Source: Syncephalastrum monosporum B8922 (lineage: Eukaryota; Mucoromycota; Mucoromycetes; Mucorales; Syncephalastraceae). From it: DNA of 64,000 nt. Both the position numbers and the translations under genes were made by a program. The number at the start of each line of letters is the position of its first letter. The first letter of the stretch is position 1. The notes below the pieces were generated by a model. It was not told the origin of the DNA and ran no database searches. It was given only the letters and a program-made list of their open reading frames with translations. The stretch is taken from positions 186,001 to 250,000 of the forward strand of contig JNEN01001260.1 of NCBI GenBank assembly GCA_000697355.1, read 5' to 3'. Positions 48,723-60,604 of the stretch are shown piece after piece.

Positions 48723-50845
48723 TTATTGGTTCTTTTGGCTCTTGGGCCAGCCAAAGTCTTCAGCGGCGGTATCGCATACCATCTCAGCAATGGCGAGCGA
48801 TGCGGTGGCAGCAGGGGAGGGGGCATTTCGCAGGTTGAGCACCAAGCCGTCCATGCACTTACGTTCGATGATGTAGTCACCGGCAGCAATACCACCAGGC
48901 TACATAGACAGGGATTATCGTAAGAAAGTGTAGTTGAGCCATGCGCATGGTTTGTGCCTTACCTCAAACACCTGAGACATCACGCCGGCATAGCTGGGTT
49001 CGACCATATCCAGCGTCAGATCAGGGATGTAACGCTGCGCTTGCTTGATAAATGCTTTCTTGTTGAGATCACGGTACAACTCGCCGAACGAGAGGCCCAT
49101 ATTCTTGAGGACGAACGCGTACAGCGCTGGATTGCTAAAGTTGTCAAGCACGTCTGCGAGCTTGAAATCAAAGAATTCATATCCCTCGCGTGAAAATGTG
49201 ATACTGTGTTGCAGATACTTTTGAGTCAAGACACCTGTCACTGCCATTCACGTGTGTATTCCTTACCATGCACCAGGGCCCACGATCATTTCGTGACCAC
49301 GGCGGACATCCACCTAAGTTTTAAAAAAAAATGGCGTCATGATGACCGTCTCATAGGGGCGATGCGAGACTTACAGTCGGCGAAAGATGCACACCCACAG
49401 GAATACCGCCTCCGCTGGGCACGGGATATATATTACGCTTCACGGCACTACGATATTCGGTCTTGAGCTGATAGTACGTGCCTCGGAATGTCGTCACACG
49501 GTCTTTGTGTGGGTTGCCGCCAGCTCGTTTTGCGAGATAATCCGAATAGAAGCCACCGCATGTAATGACGTGACCTGCCACGACATCCACGTTCGGGCCC
49601 TTTTGCTTGGGCTCGACACCTCGGATCTGGGAAGGAGCGCAGTGTGAGCCTCAACAATAATGACTGTCCGACGGACTCGAAGTATGCCAAACAACTTACT
49701 CTCACACGATTATCCTTGGTCTTTGTAAATTCACGCGCTTCGTACGAAAGCTTGATATCACCCCGTCTACACAGCAATATATCCCCGACAGCAAACGCCT
49801 TATGAGCGATACGTGCTGAATCTCCAGATAAGGGAGCTTACCCTGATTCACGTATTTCTTGAGCCATCCGCTGTGCGACAAGCCAATAGTTGGTGATGCC
49901 CGTGTTGGGGGAATGGAGGGCGCTGTAGGCATGGATGTTGGGTTCCATCTCTCTGACCTGTCGTAAATTCGCGAGAAAGCAAAAATTAGACTTCTTTTCT
50001 GCCAAACAGGCGACTGCCAGAACTCTTGTGCACTTGCCTGCTCGCCCGTGACAATTTCTAGACCCTGTACACCGTTCGCTGTGCCCTGCTTATAGAGCTT
50101 CTCTACTTGGGGATGCTCGGACTCATTGGTCGCCACTATCAGCTTGCCGCACCGCTCAGCTGGCAAATCGTGTTCGTCGCAGTACTTATACATGAGCTCT
50201 GCGCCGTGCACACAGGTGTACGCCATACGCGTGCCAGGCGTATAGTAGAGACCAGCATGAATCTATACTCGGCACAATCGAAAATGAGGTCATCCCATGC
50301 TCATGTCTGTATGCGTGGCTCAAAATTTAAACACCATACCACTCCCGAGTTGTGACCTGTCTGGTGGGGAGCCACCTCGCCTTCTTTTTCGAGTACGGCG
50401 ACCGTTTTATCGGGATAGCGTTTCAAGAATTCACGGGCCGTAGCTGCGATAAAAGCATAAGAATGAGCTGAGGCTATGTCTCGTCGCCTTTTGCGTGTAT
50501 GCAATCACCTAAACCGACAATGCCTCCGCCCACTGTCGTAAAAGAATCAGGGAGGTGGGGGGAGTTTCGCGTGAGACTATGACATGATGGACACAGTGGA
50601 TCATTTTGCTTACCAACAACAGCATCAAACTTGTCCTCGACCGCGCCTGAGACGGGGTGGGTCGCAGAGAAACGTTCTGCGCGGATCGCGCCAAGGACGC
50701 GTTCAATACCTTTGCGCGGCTCACGACCTTCACCGGGTAACCTTTCCCATTGATGCAGGTAGCAGGTCTGAAGTCGGTTGGGGCGACTAAGAGCAGCAAG
50801 GGATCGAACGGCAAGCGAGCGATGATGGTGACGAGCCAGCATCAT
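48723..50845 (-). CDS. L2HGDH: L-2-hydroxyglutarate dehydrogenase, mitochondrial
   Basis: FAD-dependent enzyme that oxidises L-2-hydroxyglutarate, a by-product of malate dehydrogenase, back to 2-oxoglutarate in mitochondria. Ten exons: 50845..50614, 50532..50509, 50443..50340, 50262..50038, 49957..49842, 49766..49700, 49626..49375, 49313..49267, 49203..48963, 48899..48723; 494 residues. The first about 75 residues are Arg/His-rich without early acids (MMLARHHHRSLAVRSLAAL), like a presequence. Then the dinucleotide site DAVVVGGGIVGLATAREFLK, APHQTGHNSGVIHAGLYYTP, VITCGGFYSDYLA, and the C-terminal QRYIPDLTLDMVEPSYAGV. Intron 4 (49958..50037) is a GC-AG intron with the ideal donor CAG/GCAAGT. 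Confidence 0.96.
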
Positions 50846-51239
50846 AGTGAAAAGAAAAATATGTCAGAAAGAAAAGGGTGTTTGCGGATACTTTGTCATG
50901 CAGACGGGCAATTTTTTTAAAAGCAACCCACCCTTGTGAGACACACAAATCAAGGCCCGATGGGGTAGCCATCGATGCACATCGATGGCAATCTTTTCGT
51001 CACATTTTTAATTGTTTCGTTCCTATACACTGAGCATATGTCGCTGAGCATATGTCGCTATCGTTCGCTTAAACTCTCATCTCATCCTCTTCTCTATATG
51101 TCAAAATAAACGTTATATATTATAATAGTGCAGAAATAAAAAAAATACAGTAATAAGCAGAAACGTCGGACACAAAAACAAGAAAGCAGAAGATAAAGTG
51201 AGCAATGAAAAACTAAATAGGATCATGGGATATGCGAAA
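50846..51239. other. Promoter region of L2HGDH and 3' flank of the arrestin gene
   Basis: AT-rich 394 bp with a short duplicated unit (GAGCATATGTCGCT twice near 51030-51060). No coding frame supported. Confidence 0.5.
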
Positions 51240-52468
51240 TTAGGAATAAGCAGGGGGAGGAATGGATGGGATACGCGCTAGCTTTTGTGGGTCGTCGAGG
51301 TCCTTCGTCATGGTCACCAAGAAGGGTGCTTGTGAGCCAAACTGCATTTGTCTGCGAAATTCGTAGAAGCATGGACAGAGGAAAGCATGCGGCATCATGA
51401 TCTCGGGTGCCCGCACCTCTTCAGAGAACGTTGTCGTGCTACTGTTTCCACTGGTGGTGCTACCACTGCTGCTGGTGCTAGTGCTACTGCTGTTGTTCGC
51501 TGTGCAACTCCCAGAAGCTTTCTGGTTGAGTCGATCCGTACTTTGAATGGACACACCGAGCTCGTCATAGGATGGCAAGCGACCAAAGTCCTCCTTCAGG
51601 CGACAGTCAAACACCATGACCGGCACTTCATACTGAACGATTTCCTCCTTGAAGGGAGAGATCTGGCGAGCCTTGGGTTTCTTGGGGCGTTTGAAGAGAC
51701 GCCAAGCGGACGACGGAGATGTATGCTCGTTGATGTCCGGCGTACCGGGAGGCGTTGACGTGGGTGATATTTCAACATCGGATGGTATGTCTGCGCTATA
51801 CTCGTCGTTGGGATATGCAAGTTTCAGTGTGATGATGGCGCGGTGGGAGAAGTTTATAAACTGGAAGTTGGTGGTATGATTGATTTGGTCTTGGCACGTG
51901 GGAGTGGCAAGCATGAGGCGGTGAGCAAATTCGCCATAGAGTTCAATGCCTTCTTTTCGTTCGCCATTCATCAGACTCTTCAAAAGTCGGGTGGAGTCAC
52001 AGCCGTCAGCGACTTCAGCGGACGATGTCAGCTTGAGCGGGAAAACGGTATGGCCGAAGCGGTCTGCTTTATAGTAAAGAGGGTCGTGGTAGTGACGGCG
52101 CTCAGCAACGGTGATCTCCAGACCAGTGATGCGGACTTCTTTTAGTCGTGGTTGGATAACCATGCGCATATGAAAGGGATCACCGGCAGAGAATGCAGCA
52201 AATTCAATCTCGAACTGGACGTCAGCAGCTATGGCGGATTTGTGGTATACAGCAGTAAGGTCTTGCATCGAGTTGTTGAAAAGCCGAGAATTGGACATGT
52301 AGGCCCGCAACACAAGCACTTCTTGGGAGGCTTCCCATTGGAGCAGCTGTTGCAGGCCAGCACGTACTACTTTGGCATGAATCACGTGTTGCACGCGGCC
52401 GTACACGTTGTTGATGGTCTGGGCCAGGGACTGTTCGTGATTGGGTTGGATTAGATTAGATTTTTCGA

Positions 52469-52501
<33 letters not shown>

Positions 52502-52951
52502 GTAGACACCCGTCAATTGGATGCACGCAGGCTTGCTTACATTATCGATTAAAAACATGAAAGGGAACCGATGCGTGCCTGCTTCGAGGGTGATGGCTTT
52601 ACCGTCGTCTCGTTTAAGCAGAGCAAACTTTTGGTCGTCAAGATTACGTTCGATGTGGAAAGTCGTTCCGCGCATGCCGACCCCTGGGAAAAATATGCAC
52701 AGATACAGATGTCAAACCTTAAACCACCAAATGGTCAAGTCGCTTAAGGCATACATACCTTCTGGCCAGTAAGTAACGGCGGTCGACTGGAATTGGACAA
52801 CAATGCCCATGATCTTGGTTGATTTCGACAATTGGAGCACGACATTACCCGAAAGCACAGCACGCCCATCCTCGTTGCGCGACCCACGCAGAATCACGGG
52901 TTTCAACGGGTCGAAGAACAAGTGTTCAGGCGAGAGGAGCTTGAGGTGCAT
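51240..52951 (-). CDS. Alpha-arrestin (ART/ARRDC-type ubiquitin-ligase adaptor)
   Basis: Alpha-arrestins link plasma-membrane transporters to Rsp5/NEDD4 ligases and so trigger endocytosis (family knowledge). Three exons: 52951..52759, 52683..52541, 52430..51240; 508 residues. N-terminal arrestin fold: FFDPLKPVILRG, GNVVLQLSKSTKIMGIVVQF, TAVTYWPEG, then THRFPFMFLIDN. C-terminal arrestin fold from about residue 150, with KAFxxx-like ITGLEITVAERRHY and VFPLKLTSS. A Ser/Thr/Asn-rich tail follows. Two WW-domain ligand motifs are visible: LPSY in GRLPSYDELGV and a canonical PPAY four residues from the end (IPPPAYS). Lys/Arg-rich KRPKKPKARQ might serve in regulation. Intron 2 contains a run of 30 thymines (plus strand). 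Divergent from COX17. Confidence 0.93.
52471..52500. repeat. 30-nt poly(T) tract in an arrestin intron
   Basis: Thirty consecutive T on the plus strand (A on the transcribed-sense minus strand) inside intron 2 of the arrestin gene. Its length in the true genome may differ because such runs are error-prone. Confidence 0.9.
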
Positions 52952-53543
52952 TCACAACAGCAAGAGCAGTCTGGACGATCGAAGTGTATACAACAGAAGA
53001 GCAGTAAAAAGGTGCAAAGAAGGAAAAAAGCAAGGAAAATAAATCGGTGTCTGTGCGTCTCTTTTTCTTTCGATTTCTTCTGCTGAGATCCCGATTTCCA
53101 AGAATAGACTCTCTGCCGGTGGGCTATTTGTCGTATACAGTAGTACTTTTACATTGGAAACTGACATAGCTTTACACCTTTATATTTTTGCTTCGCTTCT
53201 GTATCTCACTGATGTGTCTATGTGTGTGTGTTTATTTATTAGCGCAATATACGGTATGAATCTTGTTACCTTGCATATTTGTCGTTGGTTCCCAATCAGA
53301 ATGGCGTCATTAAGGCCGAAAAGCACGCTCTATACCACTGAACCGTAATTCCATCAGCAGGAGTATACTTTGGTCAGATAATATATAGAAGAATTATCTA
53401 GTAGGGTGTTACTCGGTAAAAACTGCCCGGATGATTGTATTACCGATGTTTACCTTGTCAATGAACCATTTTTTCGGGGTCGCGACAACAAAGCAGCACT
53501 CTCCTTTCACTTTTGCTTATTCATCCCACCCAAATCGCCTTCC
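52952..53543. other. Divergent promoter region, alpha-arrestin / COX17
   Basis: 592 bp between two start codons pointing away from each other. The 5' UTR side of COX17 has several ATGs in other frames. A tRNA-like sequence near 53260-53345 was examined and rejected. Confidence 0.5.
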
Positions 53544-53747
53544 ATGACCGAATCGATCAAGACTACCTCGACCCATTCGGGTGAGCTCCCTATTGGCAAA
53601 GATGGCAAGCCTCTCAAGCCATGCTGTGCGTGCCCAGAAACCAAGAAGGTGCGCGATCAGTGCATCTTTGACAAAGGCGAGGAGCACTGCCAGAACCTCA
53701 TTGACGCTCACCTCAAATGCATGCGCGATTTGGGCTTCAAGATCTAG
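53544..53747 (+). CDS. COX17: Cytochrome c oxidase copper chaperone COX17
   Basis: Carries copper in the mitochondrial intermembrane space to Sco1 and Cox11 for cytochrome oxidase assembly. Single exon of 67 residues, the usual size. The copper site is the [16 protein letters not shown] stretch, followed by twin CX9C cysteines ([10 protein letters not shown] and a Cys near [10 protein letters not shown]) that form the coiled-coil-helix fold and are oxidised by Mia40. The end MRDLGFKI is strongly conserved. The ATG at 53544 starts a leader [16 protein letters not shown] typical of fungal Cox17. It is the only clearly intronless gene in this window. Confidence 0.96.
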   Translation: MTESIKTTSTHSGELPIGKDGKPLKPCCACPETKKVRDQCIFDKGEEHCQNLIDAHLKCMRDLGFKI

Positions 53748-53948
53748 ACAGATTCTCTCCGTAACTTAATTATCTTGCCGCCGTATTCGTATTAATCGCA
53801 TGCCATCATCCGGTTCATATCCCACTTGGAACACTTCTCCCCTTTCCGTAAAAAACGCTCCCAAGCATCCATAGAACAACTCCCTTGTACAGTTTATATA
53901 AAATGCTCCATTATCTACACTAATGCTATTAACGGGAAGTGGAGATGA

Positions 53949-56313
53949 CTAATCTCTGCCGGGAAAATCGTACTCTTGCTGAATTTCGTTCGTATCCTTG
54001 TTTTCGTCGACTTTCTCGCGCACTTCGGCGAAACGGCCGATAGGATCGCGATGTAGCTTGGCATGGCGGATACTGTACGAGAAATAGACAACCCAGCCAA
54101 TACCCATCCACACAAAGAGACGCTGATAACGGTACAGTATCAATATGGGCCTGCTTTTTCCTGTATGGATCAAACTTACCCAGATTGTAGTCACTTCGGC
54201 GACCGCGATCAGCAGGACTGAGATAACCATGCCAATCACCGGGAAAATCACAAACAAATATTTGCCACCTGGGATCTTGAACCATCGCTGAACATCTGGT
54301 CGGGTGAAACGCAGGAGAATAACACCTGCATGTACAATAAAGAACGCCAAAAGCGTACCCACAGATGTCATGTTGCCAAGGAGATCCACAGGGAGGATGG
54401 CTGCCATGATGGCTGTGATGGTACCAACCGCAATCGTAGCGATATAAGGCGTCTGGAAGCGTGGATGCACCTTGGCAAACGCAGCGGGAAGTAAGCCATC
54501 CTTGGCCATCGAGTAAAAGACGCGCGTCTGGCCGAGCATCATGATCAAAAGGACGGATGTCAGACCGAGAAGGGCACCCAGGGTCACAACAATGTTGAGC
54601 CACTGCCAGCTTTTGCCTGTGCGCTGTTCGACAAAGTCAACAGCAACTGTCACGGGTGTCGCTACGTTCAGTTCGGTGTACGGCGCAGCTCCTGTCATCA
54701 CGGTACAAAAGGCGATATAGATCACAGTCGTCACTATCAAACTGCCAATGATACCGATAGGCAGATCGCGTCGCGGATTCTTGGCTTCCATGGCCGCTGT
54801 GGTCACCGAATCGAAACCAATGTACCTGTTATATACACATGCATTAACTTTTCTGGGTCTAAAATGCAGTATTTTGGATCGACACATACGAGAAGAAAAC
54901 TGTCGTAGCGGCAGCAAATATGCCAGGTGTTCCAAAGAAATGCCAGTCGCCAGATGTGTTCGGCGGGATATAAGGGTCATAGTTGCTTCGGTCGGTATAA
55001 CCACACAGGGAAAAGATGAAGATAAACACAACTGCAAGCTTGATGCAGACAATTACAGAGTTTACCCTATATAGCGACATCATCAGTTTTCGAACCTACT
55101 GTACTTCGATATTTGCTTCATTAGGGGACCTACCAGGCCGATTGCTTGATGCTGAAATAAACAATAGTGTGAATAAAAGAGCGCGCATGAATCCGAAAAT
55201 TGATCTTACCCAACAACCAGAAGCATGGTGACGAACATTATGATTACAAAACCAGGAACGTTCATGACGTGACCCTCCTCGTAAGAAATACTAGCAGGGT
55301 GCTCTTTCCAAAGGACAGTCGGCTCTGTCCAATTTGCACCGAAGTGGACGTTGAAAGCGACCTGCATGCCATCAGGAGGGGCACGCAAACAACCGTGGGA
55401 TTAGTACTGTTACTTCTCACGATCACAAATGGGTAACACTCTTATTTTTTTCTACCTGAAAAAATTTGACAAAATACCCTGACCAGCCAACGCCCACTGT
55501 TAAAAAAGAGAGTTGCACAAATGGGTAAGTGAGAAGCCTTCGATATCTTTATCTTTGTTTATAGACCCCGATCTACGTACCTGTTGCAGCGCCGACCATG
55601 TACTCCAGAACAAGATCCCATCCTATGGTCCATCCAACGAACTATCTAAGGGCGTTAACCTACCGATCCGAAAAACACAGCTGATTTTACCTCTCCCATG
55701 GTTGCATAAGCATATGTATAGGCTGATCCAGAGACAGGGATCATAGAAGCCATCTCAGAGTAACTTAAAGCGGCAAAAGCTGGACATAGCTACATGTAAG
55801 AAAAAGGACGCTTCTCCATGTCTTATCTCCATATCACTTACCTGCTGCAATACCCGCAACAATAAAGGAAATGGTAACAGCGGGCCCGGCATTTTGAGCA
55901 GCTGCTTGACCGGATAGTACAAAGATACCTAGGCAAAAAATTAAGAAAATATAGGTTAGTACAAACACCTATAGAGGTACAAATGTAGAAATGGTTGCCT
56001 CACCTGTGCCGATAATGGCGCCAATACCAATGAATATGAGCTGGAAAGCATTAAGCACGCGGCGTAGACCCGATGTCTGGTATTCGCCTGCGAGAAGCTC
56101 CACCGGTTTGATTGTACCGAGTCGTCTCACCCAGTAGTGTGTGCTTGATTCATCAGGCTTGCGCAAGTAGCTGGCTGGATCCACTTTGGCATAGCGTGCT
56201 TGAAAAGTCGCAAACACGTTTTCGTCCTTACGCTGCTGCACCTCGACATCACGGACGTCCGAGACATACTCCTCTACCTTGTCCGAGGATCCTTGGTAAG
56301 ATTTATTCTCCAT
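53949..56313 (-). CDS. Cationic amino acid transporter-like protein (SLC7 CAT group, APC superfamily)
   Basis: Ten exons: 56313..56004, 55928..55842, 55779..55691, 55641..55581, 55496..55456, 55361..55210, 55151..55134, 55066..54890, 54825..54180, 54122..53949; 584 residues. After a hydrophilic N-terminus come LRRVLNAFQLIFIGIGAIIG and IFVLSGQAAAQNAGPAVTIS, the first helices of the CAT group; then ALSYSEMASMIPVSGSAYTY, IGWDLVLEYMVGAA, FFSYIGFDSVTTAAMEAKNP (the most diagnostic segment), and VDFVEQRTGKSW. About 14 helices are expected. Animal CATs take up Arg, Lys and ornithine, but bacterial YfnA-like relatives have other substrates, so specificity stays open. Exon 7 has only 18 nt. It is not closely related to the AAT permeases earlier in the window. 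Confidence 0.94.
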
Positions 56314-57644
56314 TTTGGTAGCAGGAAGAAAGGGCTGCTAAAGAGAAGATAAAAAAATGACGGATACTTTTTGATCTATCCAGCAGATACTGTTTATATA
56401 TGCGTACCGTGTGTCACTTTATGATCTTGCCAAAGGTCTTTGTTCCTACGAAGTATATCCATTCGTGTGGCAGATAACCGTATGGTCTTGTGCGACTGGG
56501 AAAAAAGAGTCAAATAAAGGGTTCTGATTGGAGGCATTGCCTTGGATCAAGGTTCTTTTTTCTTTTTTTTCTTTTCTAAAAAACAGCAAAAAGCGCGTTA
56601 CTGTATCTAATGCATAAACTCAGCGGTGTACGCTAGAGAGATCTTTGGTCCGTGATTACCGCTTTCGGCGCAGAGACGCGGCCACTTCTGGGGTTTCTAC
56701 GACCTTGATAAGTACAAGGTGCCTTTTTTTAGTAATTTTGGAGAGCAGAGTTCATTGTCACGAGGATTTGCATCACCTTGCCACTGCCTTAAATGGTTCC
56801 ACAGGCACTGTCAACTCGTCTTGGTTCAAGATATAGATCATGCTTTTTTTCGGGTACGTTCTCTCCTTTCTTTTTTCCACGGCGGATAAAGCTTTCCGAT
56901 GTCTTCTATGCGCGTACCTACCTACCATCAAAGCCTCATAAAGCATATGGCGAGATTCACACGCCACCTTCGCACGACATCTGCCCTGCATTGCTCCTGA
57001 GTACATACGACAGCCGAAGATAGATTATTTTGTCGTTGCTTCACACGAAGTTGCTTCAATTCGAATTAACAGATTATATGTATTAGTGAATCAAGAAGAA
57101 CGCAAGTAATTTATCTTTGTATCCCTTATCTTATCTTTCGGATACAAGAGTGATATAGAAGATATGTAGAGCTTTAGATTTCTTTGAAGCTCATCATTTA
57201 TCTAAATACTTAGACATAAGCCTGTAGAGACCCACTTTATATCCAAGAGTAAACATCGCCTGAGACCGTGCCACAGTTCCAATAAATATCACGAACTCGC
57301 TTGCTACCACCTGTCCTTATAGTCCCTAAAAGGCTCAGCTTCGCATCACATATAATAATAAAAGGCTGACAATGTGTATATAATATGGGATATGAATATA
57401 TGGCAAAAGGGGGAGGGCGATGCACGAGGAATACAATAATTTGCGCCAAGGCAGTCAAATAAAAAGAGGACAGGGTGTGTTTTTACAAGAGGATGATGTA
57501 GTGGATATGGCTTTGTGTGTCGTGTGTCGTGTGAGTTTTGAGTGCGTGTGAAACATAGGTGAGAGATCATGAAATGAAAGATAAAAAAGAAAATAAAGAA
57601 AGAGAACAATGGGACCAGCAGCAGTTGTAAACACTGCCAGTTAT
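56314..57644. other. Upstream region of the CAT-like transporter
   Basis: 1.3 kb of AT-rich DNA between the transporter start and the stop of the SH3-RA gene, both minus. No frame, repeat or RNA that I can support. Confidence 0.5.
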
Positions 57645-59742
57645 TTAAAAGGCGTGAGCGGCAATAATTCGCTGAAACTCCTTCTCCAAGTCGTCGAGGC
57701 TCGAAGGCTGACTGTTGGAAGCCGTGTCATTGGAGAAATCGGTGGAGAGGACCAAAGAAGGTGCACCAGTTTGGCTTGTGGAGCTGTCGACGACTTGTAA
57801 AGGCTTGCGTGCTATTTTGCGTTCCTGATTTTCCATGAATGAAACGCCATAGTTGGCTAGCAGTACAACGTCAAGTTCAGATATATCCAGATGCTTGATC
57901 CTCCGCGTGGCCCCAGCTGGTGGCAACGGATGCGGTAGCACCTTTTGTACCACGAGACCCAGCCGTTCTTTGCCTGTGTGTGCCAGGAGAGAATACTGGA
58001 TCTGGGTTTGAGATAACGTCTTACTGCTCAAGACACCGTGAGGCAGTAGAATATCTACACCTCCGTCGGCATTCCTCATAAGAGCCATTGTTGTCTTTTT
58101 CAACTCGGGCAGGCCCTTGCGCTGTTGGTTCTGTTCTTTCTCGAGGGCCTTATCTACACGCTGCATAATGTCTTCGGTTCGAGGGTCAACGTGCGGGACG
58201 GTGATGGGTGAGCGCCGCTGAAGACCTGGGGACGGTCGTTGATGTTTCTCAGGTGCCACCTTGCTTGTGCGTGGGCTGTCCCGTGAGGGTGAGCCACGCG
58301 AGTTATGTGAATTCATTTTGCGCAGAACAAAGAACTTTTCACCCCTATTACGCGACCCATGTGTGTCGTCATGCAATACTTCGATCACTTTGCTCGAAGT
58401 ATTTAACAATTTTTCTAATGAATAGGGATTAGACAACTCGGTTTACTTTCATTAGACCATTCCTGCTCTTTCACTTTCTCTTCCTTACCTGCTTTCTGTT
58501 GAGCTGTGACTACCGTCATGCGATAGTGATCATTTTGGGGTACGAGATGAAACTTTTCGAGAGCGACTTCTGTGAGTTCAGCAATAGTGATTGTGGAGGA
58601 TACAGCAATCAGCTTGTCAATACGATCACGAGCGGTATCCTGGGACGCAGGCTTCTTCCGTCGAAGACTACGAGTCGTGAAAGCGGATCGTGCCATAAGA
58701 GGGGCCTCCATGGATGGTTTTTTGGTTTCTGTATAAAGCGAGATCTTGATATAGACTTGGCCGTCACGCTCGTTGATGCGGCGGATGCGCTTGTGGAGGT
58801 AAAACCGAATCACCGAGTCCTCGCCAAATTTGGATTTATTGGCACGCTGGCGGGCGGCTTGAGCTCCATTGCCGGTGGAGAGCTGCTTAACGTGCGTTAA
58901 GGATGGCATCGGTGTGGTGAGATGAGCGGTAAGAGTCTGATATATGGCGAGCGGCTTGTCTTGTGGTGCCAACGTGATCTCATCTAAGCGTAGAAAGGTT
59001 GGTAACGAGCTTAAAAAGGAAAAAAGCCGATTCCACTAGACTTAAAAAAAGATAGTAACATACCTCCATTCATAGCTTTGACAGTTAAGTAGTACTCGAC
59101 GCCTCCACTTGTGGTAGTCGTGGCGGCCCGCTCAGAACGGCCGGCCGTCTTGTCCTCAATTTGGGCAATATGGAAACGTTCAAGGGATTGCATCAAAAGA
59201 TGGTCTGCGCTGGTGTTTTCATCCACGAGCAGCGAGTGATACATAGCGCTCACGTTGATGTTACCGGCAAATACACGGAGGACGGTCAGGTTAGCATTGA
59301 CATTGGTAGCAGCGGCAGCGGCAGCGGCAGCGGCGGCAGAAGAGGTGGAGTTGCGGTTGGATTTGTCTTCGGACATGACCGAGGAGGCCATTGAGGAAAC
59401 CGAGCCACTGTCCGTCGCATCGTCCGAAGCACGTGGACTGTTGGATGGCTTGGCAGACTCTTTTTTGTTTCGACCAAAGAGACGCCAAAAAGGACCTGCC
59501 GCAGACGGGGACTGAGGCTGAGGCGGCTGCTGCTGTTGCTGGGGTTGTTGTTGGGATGCAGTTGCGAGGGGCGACTGTTTTTCGTTGGCTGACCGCGAGG
59601 CAACAGCGGGTGCTGTTGTTGCAGCAGTTGCTGGGGGTGGCGATGCTGCATCCTTCTCCTGCAGATCCTGAGACGCCGTCTTGTTTGCAGCACTCTCGAC
59701 TCCGCTCTCATTGTCAGCTCGATCCACTTCGTCCTCAGAGTT

Positions 59743-59777
<35 letters not shown>

Positions 59778-60604
59778 GCATGTCCTCTTCCCATTCCTCA
59801 TAAGCTTCGCCCACTTCCTGGTCCTCGTCGTCTCCGGTCAAGATGATCTGGACCTGGAAACTCATGCCACGGCCCATAGTGACCTTCTTTTTGGCTTTTC
59901 GGGGTTTGCCGTCATCTCGAGGAATATGATGCACAGCGTGCTCCACCGAGGCAATCTATTGTATGCATAAGATCGATGCGGGTAGGAGTAATGAGAGCAG
60001 AGAGTGACTTACTTCAGTGTTTCGATGCTTATTGAGGCGAGCCAAGCGCTCAAAGGGGGTCTGTGGAATATAAGAATGAATATAAAGAGTTTAAATAAGA
60101 ATAAATCATGATATGGTATGATGAAAAAGACCGTACCTCAATGTTCTCGGCCGGGATATACCCGACTTCAGAAGTCTTTAGGACACTGACGAGCCACCAG
60201 TACGAGTTGGAATCATCCAAGAGTGTGAGCGCGTCGCCCTTGACGACGGACGCTTGGCCCTCGACCGTAGCAACGAAGGTGTGCAACGCGTAAACCAGGT
60301 CGAAATTGATATTTTCGTCGGGTATGCTCGGCGAAGAAGTAAAAGTTGAATCGTCGTCTTCATCCAGGTCATCTTCCTCGTCTTCATCCTCCTCTTCTTC
60401 GTCATTGTCATCGTCTTCGTCGTCTTCCTCTTCGTCCTCCTCGACTTCTTCATACAACGTATTGGTCCGGTGCTGCTGTTTACTGGCTAACCCGTCCTCT
60501 TCTTGAATCGCCGCACTTGTCTCAGGAGATGGTTGCCATTGGGAAGAGCGTGTGGCAGCATAAGGCCGTTCAACCTGTGTGTTGACAACTAAATGTCTGG
60601 ACAT
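57645..60604 (-). CDS. SH3 and double Ras-association domain scaffold protein
   Basis: Five exons: 60604..60137, 60060..60013, 59955..59064, 58983..58489, 58414..57645; 890 residues. Order: N-terminal tail with a long Glu/Asp run (about 55-85); SH3 domain (about 100-160) with LVYALHTFVATVEGQ, LLDDSNSYWWLV, EVGYIPAENIETPFERLARL; a second Asp run and Gln/Ala/Pro-rich linker; RA-like domain 1 (about 340-430) with LTVLRVFAGNINVSAMYHSL and GDEITLAPQDKPLAIYQTLT; RA-like domain 2 (about 540-640) with ITIAELTEVALEKFHLVPQN and KFFVLRKM; Ser/Pro-rich tail. RA domains bind GTP-loaded Ras/Rap. The SH3 resembles that of polarity proteins such as Bud14/Tea4, though I am not certain of orthology. A role in Ras- or Cdc42-linked polarised growth is inference. 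The donor at 58488 (GTAAGG) was chosen over one that makes a 32-nt intron. Confidence 0.88.

Noticed and set aside
53260..53345. Minus-strand tRNA-like sequence with a good A box (GGTTCAGTGG)
   Set aside because: No B box (GGTTCRANNCC) downstream and the anticodon stem does not pair.
58415..58446. 32-nt intron in the SH3-RA gene
   Set aside because: Too short; the stronger donor GTAAGG at 58488 gives a 74-nt intron and a better RA-domain junction.
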